From Phoronis pallida (lineage: Eukaryota > Phoronida > Phoronidae): 17,327 nucleotides of DNA. The notes under the pieces are model-generated. The model did no database searches and was not told where the DNA came from. It worked only from the letters and a program-made list of their open reading frames with translations. Below are positions 1-12,000 of the stretch, piece after piece. The stretch is from contig JAOXYC010197573.1 of NCBI GenBank assembly GCA_028565715.1, forward strand, positions 1-17,327, given 5' to 3'. Numbering within the stretch: position 1 is the stretch's first letter; each line of letters opens with the position of its first letter. Both the position numbers and the translations under genes were made by a program.

Positions 1-16
1 GCACGATATACACCCT
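1..16 (-). CDS. LRP2: LRP2 exon 24, first 16 bases only
   Basis: A T-rich tract followed by CAG ends at position 17. The 16 bases left before the window edge complete a Glu codon with exon 23 and then read G-V-Y-R-A. This matches the R-I-Y-R-A-N that follows the same blade in vertebrate LRP2 (memory). The exon is cut by the window edge. Confidence 0.7.
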
Positions 17-3000
17 CTGAAAAATAAAACAAATAAACATTGAATTGTTTTCAATGGTACAGTAATGTTTACAAATTACATGGGGAATAACATACAATAT
101 TTGAGAGTAGATCAGGTGATTCAAAATAGCTGTTTGAAACATATTTGATACATAAATTGGGAGTAATGAAAAATGACATATTTTACGATAAAATTAATTG
201 CAATCTTGCAAAACCTTTATACCTAGTAGTTTATTTTTCTCTGTGTTACTAAAACATCATGACTGTTATTGCACCCATGATTTCGAAAGTATCAACATCA
301 TTTGTTGACTTTTAACAAGTTGTCCATCAAGCAGTTAGAACAAAAGGTCTATATAATGGCAGTGGGTCCTTTCCGAGAACTGGTCAACACTCATTCGATC
401 TGTTCTTATCTGCTCATATTGTCACACACCAAAATGCCAATCCGTCCAGTACATAAACTCCCCAAACACAGTGTTTGAGAAGGGATGATACTCAGAATCT
501 AACAGTACTGGACAATTAGATCCAAATGTTGTTACTTAACAAACTTCCAATCTGTCCAGTACATGAATTCCCCCAATTGTTGCACACAGTGATTGAGAAG
601 GGATGATACTCCGAATCTAACAGTACTTGACGATTAGAACCAAATGTTAATACTTACCAAACTGCCAATCTGTCCAGTACATAAACTCTCCAAACACAGT
701 GATTGAGAAGGGATGATACTCAGAATCTAACAGTACTTGACGATTAGAACCAAACGTTGTTGCTCTTTCAATGGTGTTCCTACAAACAGTTCCCAAATAA
801 TAATAATTCCCAAATAATAATAATTCCCAAATAATACAAATTCGGTAATTTCTTTTAAATTTATTCAATCACTCTGGGCAGGTAACCATTCAAAGTATTT
901 TGAACATTCAATATGTCAGTGGTTTTAGATGCACTAGTGAACTTAAGTTTTAACCTAACTGCATAAGATAAGCACCAAGTTATATACCCGTAATTCATTT
1001 TCGTTAGTATAAGTTGGTAGAATTTTCTCGTTCAAACATGTTTTGTTGAACATGATGTTCCATTTGGTTTGAGCCATCTTTGTTGATAAGCGTTCAATGT
1101 GCCTGAAGGCGTTTTTCACAGGGACCGAGTCCAAACTGTGTAATTTATTTTCATGTAAGGTTTTATGCCAGCTATGGCTTCCCATAGTTTGAAAACACTC
1201 GTTTTATGCCAGCTATGGCTTCCCATAGTTTGAAAACACTCGTTTTATGACAGCTATGGCTGCCCATAGTTTGAAAACACTCGTTTTATGCCAGCTATGG
1301 CTTCTCATAGTTTGAAAACACTCGTTTTATGCCAGCTATGGCTGCCCATAGTTTGAAAACACTCGTTTTATGTCAGCTATGGCTTCCCATAGTTTGAAAA
1401 CACTCACTTGAATGCATCTACCCAGTACATAACATTGTCGTCAAAGTCGATAGTGAGGCCATTTGGGTGAATGATATCCGTATCAATGATTCGCTGCTGT
1501 AGATTGCCGGCCATCGTAGCTTTACCTATAAACGCTCCCGCTGGACTCCAGTCCGTCCAGTATAAATACCTGTAAATGAAAACAATCACCAAATTTCACG
1601 AAACTTGTGTCATTGCATTACCCTGTATCGCATTCCGAAATTATTGTTGCTTCCATGAATTTAGTGCAATTTACCAGATGAGTAGATATCAGTTTTTATG
1701 TCCATTGACATAATTTGGCACTGCAAAAGAGGGTTCTTCTTCTATTTTCTGGAACACTTGAACGTTGTTGCGCTGTCCAATAGTGGAACAAAATCAAAAT
1801 ACTTAGAAAACTGAATCCAAAATGGAGGCCATTCTGAATTCTATTCAAATTAGGGATTCTTTGAAAACAGTACTAGAGTTCAAAATGGTGGCCATTTTCA
1901 ATTTATATTCAAAAAACTCGAGGGAATCCTAAGAACTTTATATTATTGGCGACAATTGACTCAAAACCAATGCCTCTCTATACTCTTTCCGATAATAAGT
2001 TTAAAATAACAATGCCAATTCATAATGAAGTTGTCTCCCTACCCTCTACATGGGTCTACCACAATCCCCCTTGGTAAGTTGGATCGGAGAACGACCACTT
2101 TATCATGACCGTCCAGAGTAATGGCCGATATCTCCCTCAGAATTGAGTCCGTCCAGTAGATTTTCTTATTCACCCAATCAAACGCAACACCTTCAGGGGA
2201 GTTTATGACGGGGTCGTGACCTCCAGCTAAAAATGACAACAACAAAAAATTTTACTTTAACATAAATCTCAGAGATAAAAAAAATCTATTTAGTGAGTAG
2301 ATTCTGATTAAGGGTAATATTCAAGATCAGAAGAAAAATTCAAGAAAATAGGCAATTAATGTGACTGTGCAGCTCAAAAGGATTGAATGGCAATTAAGTT
2401 TTTCAAACATTGAAAAGACAGAAAAATTCGGAAGTGGTCGACAGAAAAATACAGAAATGATCAGTACCAAATTTTTCTGTCTAATTTTCATTATTTGTCA
2501 CTTTCGGCCAGTAAAACCATACATTTCATTTGATTTCAAACACTTTCACTCAGTCTCAAAATCTAAATAACTTAATGAAATAAAATATGATGAAGATTAT
2601 GAGTCATCCAGGTAGATAGTCAATGATAAGTTAAGTTTATTAATTTGGTACACTGGACTCACCGAGTAAAATCTGGTCAAATTTCTACATTTTAAGTAGT
2701 AACAACCCACCTGTAATATTCCCATGCACCAGGAAATCCCGGATTCCACCCGAACCGTCTGAGAAAACCCGACTCAAACGTCTGGACCCAATTTGGGAGA
2801 AGAAAATTTCCTTTGTAGAGTAATCAAAATCTAGTGCCACGGCAAAGCTGAGGTTGACGATTGGCTGAAATGGGAAGCTGTGATCTGTTGGATCCAAATG
2901 GAGGCTGCGGATCTCTGTATTCATCGCAAATACTAGGAATTCGGTTGGTGCTGAAAAACAAGAAAAATATCAGACTTATAAGCATTGATTTTATTAAGTA

Positions 3001-6000
3001 GTTTAATAAAGTTGAATAAGAGACATAATTTTCATAATCCACCAAATAATTTCTAGATCCCAATAAAAACAATGTTTAGTGTTAATTTTCACAAAATTCT
3101 AAAATTATTGATTGCACGTCACACTGAGCCAACTGGTCTGCAAATTGTTCGACTAATCCAAAATTGTTAAGAAAAAAAATTGTGTGTCAAATAAAAATGG
3201 TCACCTATTTTCAAACGCATTGTTTGCAAAACATAACATCTAACAATTAGGTGCAAATTTTATTTTCACCCATTTATTTCATAAACAAATGCAAAAGCAA
3301 TTTTCAATTAGAACCTTGGCTTGTTACAAGTTGCATGCGAAACATCATTACCAAGAATTAGTTACAAATTAAATTTGCCAGTTTTCAATACAAATACCTT
3401 GACAGGATTGCCCATCAGATGCCAGTGTTCCTGTGGCACAACTACACGTAACTGTTGTTGCTTCAGGGTAGGAGAAACACAACTGCGCACATCCTCCGTT
3501 ATTGACTTTGCACGGGCTGGGAAGATCTGAAACAGAAACGAAAATTATTGGGGGGAAAATCCTCTCTTTTTTTAATATTCTCAACTTCTCATCAGTCATG
3601 TAGTCAAACATTTGGAAATAGCTGCTGATGGTGACTGAAACTGTCAAAAGCAAAGTTTTCAGGTTGTGCAGAATGGACGAATATGTCTGTAAATCATAAC
3701 CCGATGTTAAAATACTGGCAACGGTATATTTGATGAGGTGTTACTTTGTAACAATCATCCTAAAATAGCATTATGTTTTCTGTCATGAAATACATCAAAC
3801 ATTTCATATTCTCTGGATTTTGATATTCTTTAAACCAATTTGTGGGGAAAATGTGAAATATTGCAAAATAATCATACTGGGAATTGGCTGTGCGGCTGTA
3901 CTAAACATCACGATGTCTTGAAGGTTTTTGGTATTGGCTCGGAGAACTTCGGGTTCTGTGCTCGTGTTGGCAGTTTTGTGGATTTTAAAAACCTGAAAAT
4001 AAAAAATTCACTGTGTACACTAAATTTTTTTTCCTTTGAACAGCTATTAAGAGGCATGAATAGGACCTCAATAACATTTTTCCATCAGAACTCAACAATG
4101 ATATAAATAAACAACAACTCCTCAATAAAGTGGATTGATACCATTTCTTCAGGCATCTAGTGGCAAATGACATTTCTAATTCATTATTAGTGCAGAACAA
4201 GGGTAATGATGTCAGATTATATCAATCAGTGGCCTGTTGAGTGCAAAACAGAATGGCTCCCAAAGCAGCCATCTTGTAAAATTCCTAGCAACATGTATCC
4301 ACTACAAACTCAATAGTTCTTATCTAATCAAGTCACTTATAGTCTATAACTCTTCTGTCATGAAAATTTGGCCTGATCATTGCAACAACATTTCTAATCA
4401 CCCAAACATTGATCCCCTCAATAACCAGACATCATCTGGCACATCCCACTTTATCGACTACACATTTACCTGACAAGGTCATCAATGATCAGCGTAGGTA
4501 AAGAGATATGAATGGGAAATAGCAGATGCTTCAGGTTGGTGTTAATTGTGAAGATATATAACGTCACACCACTCTCTAGACACTCCTCGCAAGCAGTTCA
4601 CCACATTGAACCGCTCTTCACATAAATCCTTACCAAAAATATTTTGCAAATTTAACAGTTCGACAACCAAACATGGACAGACCTAAAGCTATGCTTGTTG
4701 TCAGCATCATGCTGGCTTGTGTGACAAGCATTTGGGCAAGCAACCATGCATCCAAGAAAGATGTACCCGTTGATCCAATGATTGGAATGTATCAGAAACA
4801 GGAGCTGCTGTTGAAGACCATGGAAAGAATGCTTCAACTGATGAATGCTAAGATGGATGGGACCGACAATAACATCAAAACGATCAACACTAAGTTGGAC
4901 ACCGCAGTGAAGGCAATTCACAACAAGTTGGATACAGTGGACAAAAACATTAATACATTAAACAGTAAGGTGAACACAGTGGACAATAACAACAAAGCCA
5001 CCAAAAGTAAGTTGGATGCATTGGACACATCAGTTAACAATGCAGTCAGGAATGTGGGATTGATGGAGAACAAGATAAGTAAGCAACATGAACTGCTTCA
5101 AAATCAGCTGACATCACTGGACATGAAGTTGACCAACCTCACTTCCCTCAACCAGAACACCAACAACAACATGGTACAACTCACCACCAAGCTCTCTAAC
5201 CAAAATAACATCACACGTGCGCTTACTGCCCTGGAAGTCAAACTCTATTCTATGTGTCCAAGGGGTTCTATTGGCAACAAGTGCTTATGCCCACATGACT
5301 ACATTTATGAGTTCAACAGTTTTTACAAGTTTAGCACAGTAACAGCTACCCAGTCTGATGCCAAGAAAGAATGTTCAAAGATCGGCGCCCATCTTGCTGT
5401 CGTTGCCTCAACCAGTAAGTTGGAATTACTCAAAGACCTGATGGAACGCAATCATATTAAGAAAAACAGTAAAGGTTACTGGCTAGGAGGAACACGCAAA
5501 ACCAGGGACACCTTTGTATGGGATGGGTCAGACCAGACTATTGGATTCAACTGGTATTCAGGTATGGTCATATCAAATATTATAAACAGACAATCCAATA
5601 GAGAAATGTATTTTCCAAAAAATTGTTGAATCTCATATTGTCTTTAAGTTATTATGACTGCTTCAGTTTAATTACCAAACATCAGATTGCTTTTGAATGA
5701 CTTGTTGATCATTTTTTTTTTTTTTGTATTCCTGTCTACAGGTCACATTTTACACTTGATTCACTCAAAATTTAGATTGTGCATTGTGTTTGTTGGTCAT
5801 TCTAAGCCATTAGTTTTTTGTCAAAATAGTGTTAAAAATGGCGGTTCTAGTGGCCATTTTGTATACAGATTGCACTCTACGTGCCACTGCCGGAAGCGCT
5901 TAAGCTTAGTGGTAAGAGTCCCGACTTTTAACAACAAGAGCAACACAATTGATAAGCGTGCCCACGGCAATACTTATCTAGCAATGATGATGCTTATGGT

Positions 6001-9000
6001 GTTAAAGTATACAAAATACACATCTCGCATTCAATAAATGGCAAAAAATGAAAACGTCCCTTTCATTTTTTATGTCTTTTTAAGCCCATCTGGGCAACCA
6101 CTAAGACAACAATCTTGTCAAAAATGAATTTTGATATTTTTTTTAAAAGAGACTCCAAAAATCCCAATTGATCTTGAAAAGTAGAAGACATTTCAAAACT
6201 CAACATGCAGTAGCAAATGACCATTATCCTTTGCACATTTCAGGTTATGAACCATCATCTCGGCCTGACTACAACTGTTTGGCGCTTTCCACTAACACTG
6301 GTCCAAACTACTATTTGCATTGGTTTGCCTACGGATGTTCTCAAACACAACGTTACATCTGTGAATTGTAAAATCTGGAGGGAGAATGCATTTTGACATG
6401 CATATTACGTTAACACCACTTGTTGCATTGCTGTTAAGTATTTATCAACATTATGAAAATAAATCTTTCTATGGTGAAATATACATTTTTGGGGGGTTTC
6501 TTGTCATAAAATGTGCTCATACCAAAGTCATTCATAATGAGATCTATCATCAATCTTAATGTAATGAGGAGTTGACAAATGCTTTGAGGTCAATGGGTTA
6601 AAAACAATCCTCTCCCAAACAAAATAAAACCCCACAATTGCCAATTTGATCTCATATTGGTTACCGATTAACCTTGTTGAAAATATATCAAGAAAGAATG
6701 TCTTCACGATTCTATTTTAATTGTCGCTCCAAATCAGTCCCATCTGAATTGACTTAGGATTTTGATGGCAATATTCCAAAAACAAGTATGCAAAGTGTCA
6801 TGAAAACTGTCTAAGCATTCTTGAGATATTGTGGTCACAACAAAGAGTTACGCCGCTGACGCCACCAATGCCAGAGCCTATCATACAATGCACCCACATA
6901 TTATTTGAGTGAGCACATAACTAACTCTCGATTCTCAAAATAAGTGGGTTTTAATTTAAGAAAAGTTATTACAAAAAAATTAGCCAGTCCTACTTCTAAA
7001 ATCAAATTCAAACCAAAAGAAATAGACTTGAGATTACAACATTCAGATTACCTTTTGTCGATTTCGATCAACCCAAAACACATAGTCGTTAAAAACCATG
7101 ACACCCCGTGGTGAAGGCAGCCCAAACTGTAGAGTCTTCCTGTTACCTCCACTAAATGATGCTTTCTGTAATAAAGATACATAGAGGATAATTAACTAGT
7201 GTCATTGAATAATAAATTTCTCAAAATGAGTCAAAATCCGAGCCTTTGGCGAGGATTTCGACGAGTTTTGAGAAATTTATTATTCAATGACGACAAGTTT
7301 ATTGTTCGTGTTCTTTTTCTCACATGAAACAGTGGCGACGCATTGTCGAAGAAAAAAAGAGTCGTATGAATACAGTGACCGTCAGAGTGTTATTTTCAAT
7401 AATACATTTGAGATTGAACTCATCATGTGAGAAAAGAATATAATTAAGATCTCAAAACATAATCAAAACAAAATGCTCATTTTTTAAAAATCATTATTAA
7501 ACAAATTTTTTATTATCATACGCAATGAACGAGACGGTGAAAAATATCCCTTTTTTCGACAATTCTAACATGTTCTAATATTAAAGATGAATTAAAATCT
7601 GTTAAAATCCAGCACTTTATCAAAACAAGTATTTTATGTTCTAAGATGTGGCTCAAAAATTCAATAAAAAAATCATTTTACGAAATAAAAGGTCAACTTG
7701 GTTCTAGCAAAATTTTATATTTCTTAAAAATCCTATAATCTTTGTCAACCTGTAAAGAGTCAACGATGGAGTCCACCCAGTAGATGTCGCCGGTGTCCTG
7801 ATCGACAGATATATCACGCGGACTCCTGATTCCTGATTGTACAATGGTTGTTCTGTTTGTTCCGTCTAAGAACATTCGTTCGATTCTTGGTCGTTGAGGG
7901 GAGAAGCAGACGTAAAGATACCTGGAAAAAATTTAATCAATAAAATCATGAGCCGAAGCAATATCACTTTATTATTAACTTTTTTGTTTTTGAATAGTTT
8001 TAGAATGCATACTCCCGATTTAAAAATGCCATTACGTGTGTACAGTTCCACTTGTTGCCAATAGGGTCTAGTAGTCACATGACATCTGGTATGTTGAACA
8101 AAGCTTACATGATGAAATTATTTCCGTCTTAAATAGCGTCCCATGTGTATCTGTATGATTTTTCAGCATGTTAAGATTAATACCTTGTGGGATTTCAACT
8201 CTTTCTAAACCGAATAGAAACACTGAAGCAAACAACAGAATGCAGACATGAAGTTTCATCACTTTTTGAATTTATTTAATACCCTTCAAGATTTTTAAAA
8301 TATCTTTACCTCTTCTTTGGGTTGACAGCAATAGTGGTTGGTGAATCACCAACAAGTTTAACAAGAACACGGCGGTTTGTTCCATCTAGCCTCGATACCT
8401 CCAAATAAGCATTGGTTGCCGAGAACACATTGATGAAATATATATTTCCTGTCAAAAGAAAAAAATTCCATGCTTTTATCCATCATCATTGAATATGGAA
8501 ATGAAATTTAGTCAAGTGAATGAAAAGACGTTCAGAACTTGCATACATATTCATGTCACAAACAATATGATTTCATCTCGCGAGCACAAAATTGGGAATC
8601 CCTTAGCCAAAACATAATATTTAAACTAAAATTATAATAGAAGATCAATACATTTTGTGGCATGGCATAGGCTTAAAAAGTAAAACTTTAAAATCTTCAG
8701 TTTTCTTTCCACAACAAAATGTTAATTTTTGCATGCGTGAATGGCGATTTGTGAAAAAAAAATTTCTAAAAAAATTCACTTTACCGGCAACCCAGTCGAT
8801 TGCCAGACCCCTGATGCCATAGGAGCCGACGCCGCTTGTAATAATTTCCTGATAGCCAGAGCCATCTGCTTTAATGCTATGTATGCCCTTGTTAGTTCCA
8901 ATGTCCGCCCAATAGATGGTGCTGTTGGCAGCATGAATGTCAATCGCAACAGCATTCATATCTGAAAAGATAATATATGCAAGTCGAGCATTCAAAGAGA

Positions 9001-12000
9001 ATGTTTTTGCGAACTTGTCATTTTAAATGTTTATAAATACCTATTAAGAACAAACTTTGGTTGTTCAGACTAAATGGTGTCAAAAAAAGCATTTCTGAAA
9101 ATGAAGCCCATTTTACAATTTTTTCAAGTTGATAGACTTATAAGAGAATTCTTTAAAGCTCATAAAGACATGAAAATAAAAAAGAGTGCAATATAAGTAG
9201 GACACTTGTACTAAAATCCATTAAAATTCACACTTTTTCACATTACCGCATGATTTACATGAAAGCAGCTTACCTTTCTCAGCAATGGGAACCATGGGTT
9301 CATCATGATATCCAGCAATGACAGGCACGCCTCTAATCACTGACATCTGGGAGATGATTGGATATGAGGTGATAGCTAGAAAATGAAAATAATAGAAAAT
9401 GCATCTTTTAAAGATACCGTCTCCTTGTTGATCGAAATTTGGGTGTCAAATTGCAAATAAGCTTGAAATTCTGTATATGAATCCTTTGTTGAACATAACT
9501 TACTTGGATCTGAGTTAAAAAATTCAAACAAATCGGTAAAGGGGTCTTTGAGATCTTTGTATGCGAAAAAAAAACTTGTCGTAAGACAACGCGGAGACAG
9601 TAACTTTAACTGAAAGTGCTATGTATGTCAATTTTGTGTCTTTTGCACAGGCAAATCAGTCACCTCTTGAAAAATCTTATTAAATTCTGTTTCTTCTTGT
9701 TTTGATGAAAGAATAGGCTTTTTTTAGAATGAAAAATCATCAGAATGAGCCTATGGTGGATTTTAAGATTTTTCAAAAACATATTAAATCAATCATATTA
9801 TATTTCCACGCTCTGTTCCTTTCAAAGCCTTGACGTTGTGTGGTTTGGATTTCCACCTTTATAAGTCATAACAAAAGTAGTTGTGTGAGAAAGGCCATTT
9901 TTAATTGCCTTCATCATTAGGGAGAAGCGTACCTGTACAACTAAACGTGGCCGTGGTAATGAAGCCCATTCCACAAGCACACTTCCTGGTATTTGGACCA
10001 TCAGGTAGACACATATGTTCACAGTTTCCATTGTTAAATGTACATGGGGACTGACCTGCAAATGAGAGTAAAGTTTACCTTAACTGAAAACAATCATCAA
10101 TCACACTTTGTTTGTGAGCAGAGCTTGGAATAACCCAGACAATTTGTGACGTTTTAGAAAAAACCTCCCCGAAATGTTGACAACCAAAAAACAGGTCCAC
10201 GTCTGCCGAAGGTGTTTCGAAGCCCCATTCATTGCTTGTGCACTTTGTTGTTCACGTTTGGTCAGTGGTACCATGATAAAGGCACCTGCAATGCTCAACA
10301 AAACCATTATTTTCAATTTTTTATTTTCAAACAGAGGCCAATGTTGGATTATTCTATGTAATTCCCTATTCCAAAGTCTTAAAATTGATTACTTTCATTG
10401 GAAGACAAGAATGAACTTGAGATTTGTGACAATCAGAGTTGAAATTGAACATTTTTTAAGTGCGACGTAACGTATTTGAAACAGAAAATTAAACCCAAAT
10501 GGACAAAAAATTCCTGAAATCCAGATAAATCCTGAAAACTTTTCATCTCTGACAATGAAAAACACAACTCACCTCTAGCATATCGCGTTGAATCAAATGC
10601 CTTCATGGAGCGAACCAACCTAAAATTGTCCCTGATCACTCGAGCACCTTGTCCGCTTGTTTTATCGATGCGTGTGATGGATTCATGGCTTGTATCGTAA
10701 TAAAACAGATATGGACTGCCAAGAGTGAGTGCAGATGGACTCTCTAAATTTGAGACAAGAACTGAAGCTGTGCCAGAAATTGTATCATACGTCATAATCT
10801 GAAAGGGGAAAAAGTATCAACTGCAAAATTAGTGTAATTTCAAATGGTCAAATTAAAAAAAAACAGATCAGAAAATATTTTCGAAAACACTCTGGAAATT
10901 TTCACTCAAGAATTTTAAATTTTTTAAATGCAAAAACATTTGGAATGAAACCCAGGTCTCCCTGCTTGCCTGACAGATGCTCTACCAACTGTGCTACCCA
11001 ACCCCTACTATTTTCCATGCTAATCTTAACACTATAAGCCGGTAAATGGAATCACTCCATGAGTGGCACATTTTTCGCACACATTTTTGCTGAAAGCAAT
11101 TACACCACATTTGGGTGAAATAAGAATTTTAATAAGAATCCAAACTCATTGCCTACCCTAGGTGTGTATTGTTCAGTCCAGTATAGCATCTTAGTCATGG
11201 CGTCCATGGTCAAGAACTGTAGTCCACCTGACATTTGTGTATACAGTGTCTTGGACTCTGTACCATCCATGTTGACTCTGGCCAGCTTCATTGGAACACC
11301 TGGACACCCTTCATCCAACCAGTAAAGAACACTGAAAGTGAAACCAGTTTAAATGAGCAAGCCATTTCTAAAACAGCTGGCAACAAATAAGTGAACAATT
11401 TCAGGAAAAAAACTGCTGACTGTTTAAACAGCAGTCTACAAAAACATTTGACACACTTTTTAAGAGGCATTTTCTTTTTTCTCATAGATCTGTAATGTTA
11501 CAAATAGTTAAATGCTCAATTAAAACAGCACCATGACATCTATTTATAAACAATGCATATTTTGCCTAAAAGGGACCATCTAAGTTGCTATTGGTATAAG
11601 AGCAGTAATTACTTTTCACGTCATTATTCAGATATTTAGTATAAATAATTTGCTCAATAAGTACATTAATGCCAGAAAACTCTTACCCCTCCTCAGGATG
11701 AACAACTAATGATTTAGGCTGACAGACTCCATGGGCAGTGCCATCGTTCCTTAAAAGAATCTTCCGGTAGTTCTTGTCGCCATCCATCTGAACTACTTCA
11801 ATGGTCGACTCGTTGGTATTACCAAAGTAGAGGTTTCTTGCCAGCCAGTCAATGGTGATGCAATGTGGAACTCCCAGAATGCCATGGGGCAGGAAGGGTG
11901 TGACTTCCCCTCCATACAAGCTGATTTTCTTAATGGTGCCCTGAAATACAGTACAATACATTGCAGTGGGTCTAATCATAGTCTAGGTCACAAATAGCTC

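Noticed and set aside
1160-1405. Regularly spaced repeats that could suggest a CRISPR array
   Set aside because: The units are contiguous with no unique spacers, and the context is a eukaryotic intron.
3840-4106. Plus-strand open frame of 88 codons
   Set aside because: It is antisense to LRP2 exon 18, which has matched phases and splice sites.
4512-4522. NF-kappaB-like site (GGGAAATAGC) upstream of the lectin TATA box
   Set aside because: It lacks the CC end of the consensus, and a single weak match this short is expected by chance.
4652-4921. Minus-strand open frame of 89 codons
   Set aside because: It is the antisense shadow of the lectin exon 1 and has no LRP-like content.
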